From Sceloporus undulatus (lineage: Eukaryota; Chordata; Lepidosauria; Squamata; Phrynosomatidae), in NCBI RefSeq assembly GCF_019175285.1, contig NC_056524.1:96217688-96281687 (forward strand): DNA of 64,000 nucleotides, in the 5' to 3' direction. A program made the translations under genes and the position numbers. Under the pieces are notes generated by a model, which had not been told where the DNA came from, did not search any database, and worked only from the letters and a program-made list of their open reading frames with translations. Below are positions 21,801 to 30,530 of this stretch, piece by piece; the stretch's first letter is position 1; each line of letters begins with the position of its first letter.

Positions 21801-21860
21801 TAATATGGAGCACAACACAATGAGCCAAATTATGTGAATACATCCAAGAATTGTTGTCAT
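6920..21860 (-). CDS. CSF2RA: GM-CSF receptor alpha chain (type I cytokine receptor), 9 coding exons
   Basis: Spliced CDS: 21860-21776, 19716-19578, 19484-19318, 17721-17594, 16746-16720, 13262-13133, 11584-11491, 9115-9037, 7006-6920. This totals 936 bases, 311 residues plus TGA. All introns are GT-AG, and the phases agree at every junction (1,2,1,0,0,1,2,0). Residues 1-25 are a signal peptide. D1 (about 29-130) has Cys40, the NCTW motif (Cys54), Cys81 and Cys95. D2 (131-226) ends in FGEWSEPIEF. The transmembrane helix is about 236-255, box 1 is PIPQPKD (267-273), and the tail ends EEMTVSKEV. The known role of the family is to bind GM-CSF at the cell surface with the shared beta chain and signal through JAK2/STAT5. 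Matches to remembered human CSF2RA include NCTW..G..AP.D.QY, IxCPxYI....G.H.GC, WSEAIEF and the tail LTVKEIT. IL3RA and IL5RA are the closest alternatives. Human CSF2RA is about 400 residues; the difference is an N-terminal domain not found here. Confidence 0.9.
7725..7852 (+). mobile_element. tRNA-type (Sauria-like) SINE, 3' part
   Basis: Contains aactcaagggaggacaatgg, tgccaagaaatccccatgat and a tail gacttgaaggcacacaac followed by (AAC)n. The tRNA head is missing or unrecognisable. Lies in the last CSF2RA intron. Confidence 0.65.
7985..8195 (+). mobile_element. 5S-rRNA-derived SINE
   Basis: The core ggcaccagatcccatctgat, then ggaagttaaacagggtcag, then tagtacttggacaggagaa follows the 5S rRNA internal promoter region. 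It is followed by a SINE body with the sequence aagaaaaacctatgaa. Diverged copy in the last CSF2RA intron. Confidence 0.65.
8838..8955 (+). mobile_element. CR1-type LINE 3' end with (GAT)n tail
   Basis: Reads actgtaagccacttttagtc, then gggagaaaggtgggatgata, the usual CR1/L2 terminus, followed by an imperfect GAT/AAT run. Confidence 0.6.
9037..9115 (-). CDS. CSF2RA: CSF2RA coding exon 8: box 1 (JAK-binding) segment
   Basis: Encodes residues 257-283, including KKLNAPIPQPKDIIKQYD. The proline pattern P-I-P-x-P-K-D is box 1, where JAK2 docks in this family. Human CSF2RA has LFPPVPQIKD at this site from memory; here FPP is replaced by NAP. The acceptor is ctacccatag and the donor GGAG|gtaagt. Phase is 2 in and 0 out. 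Confidence 0.85.
9388..9618. mobile_element. pogo/Tigger-type MITE
   Basis: Begins cagttggccctctatatcca, contains atgggacttgagcatccatg, and ends ggcctcagtg before TA. Lies in the CSF2RA intron after the transmembrane exon. Confidence 0.65.
10304..10505. mobile_element. MITE family A with about 68-base inverted repeats
   Basis: The left arm ctgtggcctgttacagac and following sequence to about 10371 is almost an exact reverse complement of about 10438-10505, which ends gtctgtaacaggccacag. Only about 65 bases separate the arms. Apparently young, judged by the few mismatches between arms. The end sequence is shared with the GC-rich element at 14567-15085. Confidence 0.75.
11491..11584 (-). CDS. 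CSF2RA: CSF2RA coding exon 7: transmembrane segment
   Basis: Encodes residues 226-256: TDSILFPTNT, then about 20 hydrophobic residues (LIYAIVGTIIGTLFLVLVC), then the positive stop KR. The acceptor is ttccccctcccccag and the donor AAAG|gtaaaa. Phase is 1 in and 2 out, as expected for a cytokine-receptor transmembrane exon. Confidence 0.88.
12732..12949. mobile_element. pogo/Tigger-type MITE, GC-richer variant
   Basis: Flanked by TA. Begins cagttgccccttgg and ends gggagactg. Contains tcaagtccacggatttcaag. In a CSF2RA intron. Confidence 0.6.
13133..13262 (-). CDS. CSF2RA: CSF2RA coding exon 6: end of D2 with the WSXWS region
   Basis: Encodes residues 183-225: RYRLRIRTRPQL, then AFGEWSEPIEF. 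This is the F and G strands and the WSXWS site, here read as F-G-E-W-S. The acceptor is attctgcttttag and the donor TTTG|gtaaga. Phase is 0 in and 1 out. The stretch RxRTRP is the Arg ladder typical of this place in class I receptors. Confidence 0.88.
14059..14482. repeat. Tandem duplication, 212-base unit, two copies
   Basis: The stretch starting tggttataaacacaaaacat at 14059 recurs at 14271 and runs to gctggagagaga in both copies, differing at only a small fraction of positions. Recent local duplication in a CSF2RA intron. No element family recognised. Confidence 0.8.
14567..15085. mobile_element. GC-rich MITE (family A ends), CpG-rich
   Basis: Ends are gcgggttacagacc and gtctgtaacaggcc, an inverted pair also used by the MITE at 10304. 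The inside is very GC- and CpG-rich with several hairpins, for example acggactgggtctgtattag near 14978 paired with ctaatatggacccagtccgt ending about 15057. It carries no convincing ORF. Confidence 0.6.
15145..15290 (-). mobile_element. LINE (CR1/L2) 3' tail, antisense
   Basis: The sequence tttctcccaaaaagggaccc, then agggtggcttacaagataaa is the reverse of the standard 3' terminus, followed by A-rich UTR sequence. Confidence 0.6.
15610..16140 (+). mobile_element. L2-type LINE fragment split by another LINE tail
   Basis: Frames read LGLLQYDLCEAAFEK, then LQLHWLLVYFRTHFK, and after the interruption VYKILYSLGPGIGK and CMSLPELKRGCF. These are consecutive pieces of an L2 ORF2 C-terminus. The interruption at 15801-15935 is (AAT)n plus an antisense tail (atttatttatatcctgccc). 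Confidence 0.65.
16225..16690. mobile_element. tRNA-type SINE pieces beside the CSF2RA micro-exon
   Basis: 16225-16312 holds a SINE tail (tgacttgagagcaactaaca). 16634-16690 holds a tRNA-like head (aatgtggtgtagtggtttga, then cattggactatgactctgga), followed at 16691-16711 by an (AAC)-rich stretch. The sequence between is not recognised. Confidence 0.5.
16720..16746 (-). CDS. CSF2RA: CSF2RA coding exon 5: 27-base micro-exon in D2
   Basis: The micro-exon encodes DETRNRTEN (residues 174-182) in phase 0 to 0. It lies between a strong acceptor (tttgtttcttag) and a consensus donor (AAT|gtaagt). The flanking coding exons join in frame with or without it. With it, D2 gains the loop seen in remembered human CSF2RA (HRKNTQPGTEN), and TEN aligns. 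It adds one N-glycosylation sequon (NRT). A tRNA-type SINE head lies 30 bases away at 16634-16690. Confidence 0.75.
17250..17432 (+). mobile_element. CR1-type LINE 3' end
   Basis: A T-rich 3' UTR ends caccttggctctctttcagg, then gagaaaggcaggatagaaat and an AAT-rich tail. Confidence 0.6.
17594..17721 (-). CDS. CSF2RA: CSF2RA coding exon 4: start of D2
   Basis: Encodes residues 131-173, starting EKPGPPRNITVNC with the PP hinge that opens the second fibronectin III domain, followed by YCTVEWKPPPSY and FWYEIK. The donor is AAG|gtaaca (phase 0). A second GT 13 bases downstream would give phase 1 and break the reading into the next exons, so the first donor is chosen. Phase is 1 in and 0 out. Confidence 0.88.
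18071..18280 (-). mobile_element. tRNA-type SINE, antisense
   Basis: Reads ttgtgagatgccttcaagtt, then gatgaccctatcctatgctt, then gaggaggtttgtcattccct, and ends in the reversed tRNA head caaaccactgtaccatgat. An almost full-length, diverged copy. Confidence 0.7.
18710..19050. mobile_element. Palindromic MITE interrupted by a LINE tail
   Basis: The left arm (ctttatcacatggggaaatc, then gattaagattttcacacaat, then gggaataaccagggaataac) is mirrored on the right (ggttattccctggttatttc, then gaaaatcttaatcacaatca, then ccccctgataaagcc). The centre, 18845-18910, is an (AAC)n plus an antisense LINE tail (atttattatttctatttccc). Confidence 0.65.
19318..19484 (-). CDS. CSF2RA: CSF2RA coding exon 3: second half of D1
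   Basis: Encodes residues 76-130, starting KEEIECPHYINN and carrying the third and fourth D1 cysteines (IECP and IGCYF). It corresponds to the human segment with CPYYI...GTHVGC and LVNGTSREI (here LTVNGSSKSI). The acceptor tttgaaacag keeps the frame; the alternative AG a few bases on does not. The donor is CATG|gtaag. Phase is 2 in and 1 out. Confidence 0.88.
19578..19716 (-). CDS. CSF2RA: CSF2RA coding exon 2: first half of D1
   Basis: Encodes residues 29-75 with two conserved cysteines: ENISC, then SSMNCTW, the C-x-W signature of cytokine receptor homology regions. The acceptor is tttttcctag and the donor CACAT|gtaatt. Phase is 1 in and 2 out. Remembered human CSF2RA has the closely similar LMNCTWARGPTAPRDVQY at this place. 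Confidence 0.88.
19717..21159 (-). other. CSF2RA intron 1, main part: no exon recognised
   Basis: The human gene's two N-terminal-domain exons would be expected here. I searched the minus strand for a phase-1 pair with cysteines and splice sites and found none that convinces. A C15 run at 20874-20888 followed by a T run is the only clear low-complexity feature. Confidence 0.5.
21160..21390 (-). mobile_element. 5S-rRNA-derived SINE
   Basis: The plus strand shows ctctcccatccaagtactag, then tcaagatcagatgggatttg, the reverse complement of the 5S internal promoter region, next to the reversed SINE body (ttttcaagtcgcctgtcaac). Lies in the first coding intron of CSF2RA. Confidence 0.7.
21754..21773. 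repeat. (TA)n microsatellite next to a splice donor
   Basis: About nine TA copies begin roughly five bases downstream of the exon 1 donor of CSF2RA on the minus strand. Confidence 0.8.
21776..21860 (-). CDS. CSF2RA: CSF2RA coding exon 1: start codon and signal peptide
   Basis: The exon encodes 28 residues beginning MTTILGCIHIIWL, with a hydrophobic core and a probable cleavage site near AFT-QEN, so it is a secretory signal. The ATG at 21860-21858 has A at -3 and is the only Met before the hydrophobic stretch. The donor (G|gtatgt) leaves phase 1, which matches the acceptor at 19717. A (TA)n run starts within a few bases of the donor. Confidence 0.85.
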
Positions 21861-21885
21861 TTTTCCCTTTATAATAGTCAAGAAC
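21861..21885 (-). other. CSF2RA: CSF2RA 5' UTR part of exon 1, preceded by a splice acceptor
   Basis: Upstream of the ATG are 25 untranslated bases, then a pyrimidine-rich tract and AG (minus-strand cattttag|GTTC). This suggests that at least one non-coding exon and the promoter lie further up at higher coordinates. I could not locate either. Confidence 0.5.
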
Positions 21886-21999
21886 CTAAAATGAAAAAGA
21901 GGAATTACTTTATTTAGTAATATTTTTGGTGAAACCTTCTCTTTACAAATGTTATGTAGCTTGCTATTTAAAACAAACAAACACATAGAAAAAAACAAC

Positions 22000-22930
22000 A
22001 TTACTCCCTAAGCCAAGAAAAGAGGCACAAGCTATACATGTGCAAGGTATTACTAATGAAGCAGTAGTAGTCCAGAACATAATGAAACTGAGTAGTAAAC
22101 TACTTCTCTGTAGTAAACCTAAATAACATCCTACAGAGTTCTTGGGAAAAGACAGCTAGTATTGGCTTGATAGAAGTAAACAATGTAGGCATATCAGACT
22201 ACAGAACATACATAAGGGAACACAAATAGACTAGTGGTGAGAAAGCCCTTTGCTTTCTGAGGGCCAAATTGATTTGTAGGACTGGGATAGAGGACATCAG
22301 ATCATGGTGCACTTTCTCCTTCCACTGATATTGTGTTCAGTGAGAGCCCATAGGGTGCTCTTACTGGACATTGCAGCATTTTAGAGACTTCTGAATATAC
22401 AACTTATTCCAACAAGCTCTGCAGTTCAATGAGACATTTTATTCCTCCTGGGTCACACCACCTCTCCCAGGTTCCACCCCCTTGTAAAGCATGGGAAGCC
22501 TGAATATTTCCAACAGCTCATGCCAAACATGTTTCTGACTTCAGTGTATGAGTTCCAGGAACCATGGAACTCATGGAAAAGAGTGAGTTATCCTAGTGCT
22601 AGAGTAGTAGTGCTACTACTGCTGCACTTAAGCTTATGGACCTGGGTTTAGGGGTCTATGATACCTTGGTCTCTGATTTCAGCGTTTCTTTGTCAGTACC
22701 ATTGGCTCCTCAAAGTCTCAATCTAGTTCCTATCCCCTGAATATCTAGCAGAATTTGGCCTTGACTCCTTGATCCCTCTGTCCAGTCTTTCAGTGTTGAG
22801 AAATGGACAAAGTTCAGTATCTTCCTATTCAGAGAAAATCTTTGCCTTATCTTTATCTGACATCCATTTAGACTTCAGAGGACAGAGATCTCTATTTTAT
22901 CTTTCAAGTTTACCAGACAAGGGAAATTGG
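22000..22930. other. No feature recognised
   Basis: Upstream flank of the CSF2RA start exon. A 5' non-coding exon or promoter may lie here or beyond, but no CpG island or TATA context stands out. Confidence 0.4.
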
Positions 22931-22939
22931 AAGTATAAT

Positions 22940-23300
22940 CCAATGGCAATCTGAACACAATCATGGGGTTTAATGTTATTGCGTGATAGCCTACTACACG
23001 CAAGTTTGGGCAATGGGAAGTCAGTCCGAATGCAAACATGGGGTTTCACGTTATTGCATGATAGACTACCACATGCAAATTTGGGCAATGGCATTATATT
23101 TTCAGGCAATGGGAAGCCAGTTCAAACACAATTCACATTCACATAAATTTGTTAAACGTTCTGGCCCCACTTTCTTTTCATTCAAAATTAAGAGAAATTC
23201 CTCAAGTGTGATAAAGTCCTTTGATAAATATTTATTGTTTTTATGTACAGCGCTGTGTAAATCTACAGCACTATATAATAAATAAATAAATAAATAAATA
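22940..23300. repeat. Imperfect 60-75-base tandem repeat and retroposon tail
   Basis: The block catggggttt...gttattgc.tgatag.ctac.aca.gcaa.tttgggcaatgg occurs at about 22963 and 23037, with a partial third copy. It is followed by tatgtacagcgctgtgtaaa and (AAAT)n, the same 3' end as the retroposon at 58340-58790. Confidence 0.6.
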
Positions 23301-23794
23301 ACATGGGAATTTTCTGCTAGCGTGGAGAAAGTCCCTCCCCTCAGATAGTATATACCACTTGTAGTTCCTCTCATGGATGACATGGATAAGCCAGAATCTC
23401 CATATTTGTATTGCTTATACATTTTCTGTTACAATTCCAGTAGTCTTTTAAAAAAGATTCCTTGACTTTCTGTTCTTCTTTTCACTTTCAGCCACATGCT
23501 AGCACATGCTTCCCTTCTTCTTATCCCAGGCAAAATTCAGTGGTGTGCAAGCATTTTTGTTTTAAACCAAGATGCACAAGGAGCCCACACTTTTAAAACA
23601 ATTTCATGGTTATTCTAGCAGCACAAGTTTCTTTTAAAACAATGTGTACAATCTTTGTATGCCTTTTTGAAATGTAGATGTATTTCAGTGGCATGGTGCA
23701 CTTTGTCATGGATCCTGGTATGTGAGTTGAGAGAAATACCTCCTGGACTCATGGCAGTTGTCTACTCCTGAACCAGATCTTTACTGCTGTGGTC

Positions 23795-23925
23795 ACGTGC
23801 CTTCAAGTTGTTTCCAAATTATGTCAATGCTAAGGTGATCCTATCATAAGGTTTTCTAGGCAAGATCTGTTCAGAGGGGCTCTGTCTTTGCTTTCCTCTG
23901 AAGGTCATTACTAGCTGGTCTTTAT
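23795..23925 (-). mobile_element. tRNA-type SINE fragment, antisense
   Basis: Reads cacgtgccttcaagttgttt, then atcctatcataaggttttct, then tttgctttcctctgaaggtc, the body of the Sauria-type SINE in reverse. Confidence 0.6.
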
Positions 23926-24020
23926 TCTTTTGAAAAACTGTGACAGTGCCATCTTAAAGTTGTTACATGTGTGGGAGAAGAAACTGAATAAGAACATCCT
24001 CCACATTAAGAGCAATTTTT

Positions 24021-25374
24021 GGCCCCTTTCATACAGGCGTTTTTTGCCCTGGGTAGATCCGGTAATCTCAATATCGAATATGTCCGAAATGATATTCCCA
24101 CTACCTTTACCCCAATCGAACCTCCCCGATGCAATTTACCCCGCTGATGTTCACACTTCACAAAGTAGCAATTTAAGATGGAGCCTCCTCGTTGTCAATC
24201 AAATGATTTGCATATTCACTTCTGCTGTCATCAATGGTGATGTGTCATGCAGCCATTCGTCAATGGCATGGGTGCTTCCCCCCATCCTTTTAAAAAAAAA
24301 AAATCTAGCGGCAATGTTAGCATATTCTATCAACTTGTGAAATGGAAAAACCCCCGCAGAGTGAACAGAGGTCCTCCATTCCAGCTTTGTGCCCAGGTTA
24401 CTTTATGCCCCCTTCTTTTCATCTTTTCCTCCCTCTTTTCTCCCCTCACGCTCTCCTCAGCCCACTCCCCACTCCTAGGTGCCCAGGGCTAGCTTCTCCC
24501 CCATGTCACCCTGCCTCTTTGCCCCTTCAATCCTACTGCGGCCCTGCAATGGAAAGGCATCCACATGGGAGAGGGATCTGCATCTAGCCTTGCTGAGGAA
24601 GGCAAAGGGGAGAGAGGGGGATCATAGAATCATAGAAGAGACCACAAGGGCCATCCAGTCCAACCCCCGCCATGCAGGAACTCTCAATCAAAGCATACCC
24701 GACAGATAGCCATCCAGCCTCCGAGGAAGTGTGTTCCACTGTTGAACAGCTGTTACTGTCAGGACGTTCCTCCTAATGCTGAGGAAGAGAAGAGAAGGAG
24801 GCGGCCAGGGAATGGCTCTCAGTCCCTACCAAACAGTCTCCAAAGCAAAGGGGGGAGGCTGAGGAGGAGGAGGAGGAGGGTGCAGGAAAGCAGAAGCAGG
24901 GATCTCAGCCACAACTTTTTGCCTGCAGTGACAGGAACAAGCAAGTGAAAGGGAAACATATGTAGCACAAACATTCACACATTCTATCAATTTGCCAAAT
25001 TTGAAAGGGAAACATATGCATGTGCATAATCTGTCCCAAAATAATTTTTTTAAAAAGGCCGCTGCTTGCAAAGTGACTGGTGTGAGAGGGAGGCATGTTC
25101 TGCCCACTGCCCACCCTCTGACCTTTATCCATCCCCCTAAATGACCCGATCATGACCGGGGACAAGTTCACATTTGCTGGCACCATGAAAGTATTGGGTT
25201 TTCCGAAAAGAAACAGGGAAAAAACCTGCTTTCTGAAAACCCGCTCTGAGGGGGATTTGCTCTGGTTTGGGTGTGCAAAACTCGATCCGGGTGTGCAAAA
25301 ACTGGCGCCAGTGGGAACAACCCACTTTTAATCCAGGTCGCAATTCGGTCTAAAAGGTAGTCTGAATGACCTCT
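24021..25374. mobile_element. Possible long non-autonomous DNA element with CR1 inside
   Basis: Begins ggcccctttcatacaggc and ends tagtctgaatgacctct, a loose inverted pair. It carries the GC-rich style of the other MITEs. 24623-24790 inside is an antisense CR1 piece (aatcatagaagagaccacaa, then ccatccagtccaacccccgc). Limits are uncertain. Confidence 0.35.
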
Positions 25375-25544
25375 ATATTTCTCATACTTTAATCCCAATA
25401 ACCCATTTAGTCAATTTTTATTAAGAGAAAGAGAAGTTAAATTAGAATTAAGACAAGTGAGGAAAGGGAAAGTAGAGTGAAATACTTGAAAAGAAATAAA
25501 AGTATGTGAGATTTCTGGCACACAAGCATCTGGAAAGTTGAGGT

Positions 25545-25547
25545 CTC

Positions 25548-25592
<45 letters not shown>

Positions 25593-26222
25593 AATTTTTA
25601 TTAGAGAGTTTAAAAAGCACATAAATTGAAACAATAAACATATAATAACAGTGACAATAAAACCTACAATAACAAGAACCTAACAAAGTCTATAACTAGT
25701 TATTGCACATAATAACAACATTGGCATATACATACAAAAAATAAAATAAAATAAACCCCAACCCATAGATGCTTAGAAGTACATAAAGATTGACTTTCTG
25801 GAGTTCGTTCTGATCTACTTTAGGTCCTATATGCTATTTTGAAGTCTCTAAATAAAATCTTTAAAGGAAAATGGAAAAGAAGGAGAAAGAAAAAATCAAC
25901 TTGGAGTGTAAGTCTAGGAAAAGTCTTGTGTATATTTCCTTTTTTTTTTTTTTAAATCCCAATCAGGAAAACTATATAAGCTTCATATAAGGCTCCTCTT
26001 TTTATGGCGTGCTTGTTCCATGAACAAATCCATCAACTATCCCCCGACACTGAGTTTATTCCACTCATATTTGTCTCTGCTGATATGATGTGCTTAGGTT
26101 CCCCTGTATATATTTAGTCAACTTTCACGGTGAGAGGTTAGTAAAATCACTAAGTGATGGGGAAAACTTTTTTAAAACTGTATTTTGATTATGTTATTTC
26201 GTACGCTAACTCATTTAAGGGC

Positions 26223-26283
<61 letters not shown>
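25545..26283. repeat. L1-like A-rich segment between mirrored microsatellites
   Basis: (CT)n(TA)n at 25545-25592 and (AT)n(AG)n at 26222-26282 are reverse complements of each other. The 630 bases between are A-rich, L1-3'UTR-like, with no ORF. Confidence 0.5.
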
Positions 26284-26285
<2 letters not shown>

Positions 26286-27289
26286 CAGAGAAACAAACAG
26301 GATACATGTTGATGATTTGGGAAATATCTTCCACTGCCAGGCAGCAGTATCTGAGTGAAATGGTTGGATCCACCAGTGGCTACTAATAATGAGCATCAGT
26401 TTCTGTTCCATTCTTTCAGAAGCTGGTGAAGTGATGGCTCCTAAATACTGTAAACATAATTTCCCAGATTGTTCGTTCTTTGAAATATCTTCTGCTCACT
26501 GAATAGCCTGTTTATATAGGGTTAGAGCTCTCTGATAAGAAGAATAAACTGAGGAGTCTATCCATGTGAACAATAGAGTATTGGAAAAGCTGCTCATGGG
26601 AGATCACAGTGGCTTGTTGTTCCAGGAACAGTGACTTGGGGAGCAAGTGTAGTTAATTGACATTTGGGAGCATTTTTTCTGTTTTCCCTCCTTCAAATCA
26701 AAATGAATAATATTTCAGGGTGTCCCTTGATCATTTGCTGGTGGGGATTTGTCCTTACCTTCTCCTCATTCTCTTCCTGCCAGGGTTGAAAGACAGCTGA
26801 AAACTGTGAATCACTGTAGCATTAGTAGCTGTGAAGTCTTCTCCTGTAAAGTGGAAAGTGTGTCTGTGTGTGTTGTAAAGATTGTGTTGCATCTGCCTTT
26901 TCTTTAGTTCCTTTTTTCACTTCCAATTCTTGTTAGTACAACAATAATAATAATAATACAGAAGTGAAATCCTTTCCTCTTTTTAAAAAAAATATCTTAC
27001 TTGTATGTCCCTGATTTAATGGTGCATGAAAAATAACTGGGCAGAATTTTTTTTGTTAAAAATATTATTTTCACACAAAAGTGCCTACAGAAATTGCAGA
27101 AAGCAAATGACACCTTTGAAGACACATTGAAGACACAAATGACACATTATATCAAGTTCTTTGATTTGAAGGTCGAGCATTCAAACAAAAGTGCATACAC
27201 AAGATGCAGAACAAACCTATACTGTTTTGTTCATGTAGATGAATAACGGCACCAATGAGTTAAGTGGAGATGACTGGAAGGGACAGGGA

Positions 27290-30200
27290 CCATTGCATCC
27301 TTCAACAAGCCCTCCTTCCGACCACCATCTTGAGGGGGAGAGAGGCAGGCTGGCAACAAGAGGCCTCGCCTGAAAGAAGAGCCCTCCTTCCGATCACCAT
27401 CTTGAGGGGGAGAGAGGCAGGCCGGCAACAAGAGGCCTCGCCTGAAAGACGAAGAGCCCTCTTTCCGACCACCATCTTGAGGGGGAGAGAGGCAGGCCGG
27501 CAACAAGAGGCCTCGCCTGAAAGACAAAGAGCCCGACCACAACATCTTGAGGGGGAGAGAGGCAATGGCCGGGGCAACAAGAGGCCTCGCCTGAAGCACA
27601 AGAGCCCTCTTCCGCCACCATCTTAGGGGGAGAGAGGCAGGCCGCCAACAAGAGGCCTCGCCGGAAAGACGAAGAGCCCTCTTCCGACACCATCTGAGGG
27701 GGAGAGAGGCAGGCCGGCAACAAGAGCCTCGCCTGAAAGACGAAGAGCCCTCCTTCCGACCACCATCTTGAGGGGAGAGAGGCAGCCGGCAACAAGAGGC
27801 CTCGCCTGAAAGACAAGAGCCCTCCTCCGACCACATCTTAGGGGGAGAGAGGCAGCCGGCAACAAGAGCCTCGCCGAAAGACGAAGAGCCCTCCTTCGAC
27901 CACCATCTTGAGGGGGAGAGAGGCAGGGCCGGCAACAAGAGGCCTCGCCTGAAAGACGAAGAGCCCTCCCTTCCCGACCACCATCTTGAGGGGGAAGAGG
28001 CAGGCCGGCAACAAGAGGCCTCGCCTGAAAGACGAAGACCCGCCTTCCCGAGCCACATCTTGAGGGGGAAGAGGCAGGCCGCAACAAGAGGCCTCTGAAA
28101 GACGAAGAGCCCTCCTTTCCGACCACCATCTTGAGGGGAGAGAGGCAGGCCGGCAACAAGAGGCCTCGCCTGAAAGAGAAGAGCCTCCTTCCGACCACCT
28201 CTTGGGAGGGGGAGAGAGGCAGGCCGGCAACAAGAGGCCTCCCTGAAAGACGAAGAGCCCTCCTTCCGACCACCATCTTGAGGGGGAGAGAGGCAGGCCG
28301 CAACAAGAGGCCTCGCCTGAAAGACGAAGAGCCCTCCTTCCGACCACCATCTTCAGGGGAGAGAGGCAGGCCGGCAACAAGAGGCCTCGCCTGAAAGACA
28401 GAAGAGCCCTCTTCCGACCACCATCTTGAGGGGGAGAGAGGCAGGCCGGCAACAAGAGGCCTCGCCTGAAAGACAGAAGACCTCATTCCGGCCACCATCT
28501 TCGAGGGGAGAGAGGCAGGCCGGCAACAAGAGGCCTCGCCGAAGACAAAAGAGCCTCCTTCCGACCACCATCCTTAGGGGAGAGGCAGCCGGCAACAAGT
28601 GGCTGCTGAAAGACAGAGCCTCTCCGCCTCTTCGGGGGAGAGAGGCAGGCCGGCAACAAGAGGCCTCGCTGAAAGACAAAGAGCCTCCTTTCCGACCACC
28701 ATCTTGAGGGGGAGAGAGGCAGGCCGGCAACAAGAGGCCCGCCTGAAAGAGAAAGAGCCCTCCTTCCGACCACCATCTGAGGGGAGAGAGGCAGGCCGGC
28801 AACAAGGCGCTCGCCTGAAAGACGAAGAGCCCTCCTCCGACCACCATCTTGAGGGGGAGAGAGGCAGGCCGGCAACAAGAGGCCTCGCCTGCAAGACAAA
28901 GACTTTCATTCCGGCCACCATCTTGAGGGGGAGAGAGGCAGGCCGGCACAAGAGGCCTCGCCTAAAAGACAAAGAGCCTTCATTTCCGGCCACCATCTTC
29001 AGGGGGAGAGAGGCGCAGGCCGGCAAACAAGAGGCCTCGCCTGAAAGACGAAGAGCCTTCTTCCGGCCACCATCTTCAGGGGGAGAGAGGCAGGCCGGCA
29101 ACAAGAGGCCCTCGCTGAAAGCACGAAGAGCCTTCATTCCGCCACCATCTTCAGGGGAGAGAGGCAGGCCGGCAACAAGAGGCCCCGCCTGAAAGACAAA
29201 GAGCCTTCATTCCGGCCACCATCTTCAGGGGGAGAGGCAGGCCGGCAACAAGACGCCTCGCCTGAAAGACGAAGAGCCTTCATTCCGGCCACCATCTTCA
29301 GGGGGAGAGAGGCAGGCCGGCAACAAGAGCCTCGCCTGAAAGACGAAGAGCCCTCCTTCCGACCCACCATCTTGAGGGGGAGAGAGGCAGGCCGGCAACA
29401 AGAGCCCCCTGAAAGACAAGAGCCTCCTTACCGCCACCATCTTCAGGGGGAGAGAGGCAGGCCGGCAACAGAGGCCTCGCCTGAAAGACAAAGAGCCCTC
29501 CTTCCGACCACCATCTGAGGGGAAGAGAGGCAGGCGCGGCAACAAGAGGCCTCGCCTGAAAGACAAAGAGCCCTTCATTCCGGCCACCATCTTCAGGGGG
29601 AGAGAGGCAGGCCGGCAACAAGAGCCTCGCCAGAAAGACAAGAGCCTCCTTCCGACCACCACTTGAGGGGAGAGAGGCAGGCCGGCAACAAGAGGCCTCG
29701 CCTGAAAAGACAGAGCCCTTCCGACCACCATCTTGAGGGAGAGAGGCAGGCCGGCAACAAGGGCTCGCCTGAAAGACGAAGAGCCTCCTTCCGCCACCAA
29801 TCTGGGGGGAGGAGGCAGGCGGCAACAAGAGGCCTGCGCCTGAAGACAAAGAGCTCTTCATTCCGGCCACCATCTTGAGGGGGGAGAGAGGCAGGCCGCA
29901 ACAAGAGGCCTCTCGCCTGAAAGACAAAGAGCCTTCATTCCGGCCACATCTTCAGGGGGAGAGAGCAGGCCGCAACAAGGCCTCGCCTGAAAGACAAGAG
30001 CCTCATTCCGGCCACATTTCAGGGGAGAGAGGCAGGGGGCGCAACAAGATGCCTCGCCTGAAAAGAGCAAAAGAGCCTCTCATATCTCCGGCCACCATCT
30101 TCAGGGGGTAGAGAGGCAGGCCGCAACAAGAGGCCTCGCCTGAAAAGACAAGAGCCTTCATTCCCGGCCACCATCTTCAGGGGGAGGAGGGCAGGCCTGC

Positions 30201-30530
30201 AACAAGAGGCCTCCTAAAGACGAAGAGCTTCATTCCGCCACCATCTTCAGGGGAGAGAGGGCAGGCCCGCGCAACAAGAGGCCTCGCCATGAAAGACGAA
30301 GAAGCCTTCAATCCGGCCACCATCTTCAGGGGGAGAGAGGCAGGCGGCAACCAAGAGGTCCTCGCCCTGAAAGAAACAAGAGCCTTCATTCCCGCCACCA
30401 GCTTCAGGGGGAGAAGGCAGGCCGGCAACAAGAGGCCTCAGCCTGAAAGGACAAAGAGCCTTCATTTCCGGCCACCATCTTCCAGGGGGAGAGCAGGCAG
30501 GCCGGCCGCGGCAAACAGGCTTCAACTGAT
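27290..30530. repeat. GC-rich minisatellite, about 43 copies of a 75-base unit
   Basis: The unit starts gaccaccatcttgaggggga, continues gagaggcaggccggcaacaa and gaggcctcgcctgaaagacg, and ends aagagccctccttcc. Two unit types occur: ccttccgaccaccatcttga, mostly before 28480, and cattccggccaccatcttca, mostly after 28900, with mixing between. Single-base gains and losses are frequent. Long minus-strand reading frames exist only because 75 is a multiple of three. The unit resembles the interior of the retroposon at 31140-31493. Confidence 0.9.

Noticed and set aside
24247-24950. Pro- and Arg-rich reading frames
   Set aside because: They are composition effects of a GC-rich repeat with an antisense CR1 piece. 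No consistent frame or start context.
27231-30070. Long minus-strand reading frames of 180-290 codons with repeating RRGLLLPACLSPP phrases
   Set aside because: They come from the 75-base minisatellite, whose unit length is a multiple of three. Frames shift at every indel and overlap in several frames on both strands.
27290-30530. CRISPR-like array
   Set aside because: The unit is a direct tandem repeat without distinct spacers, in a vertebrate genome.
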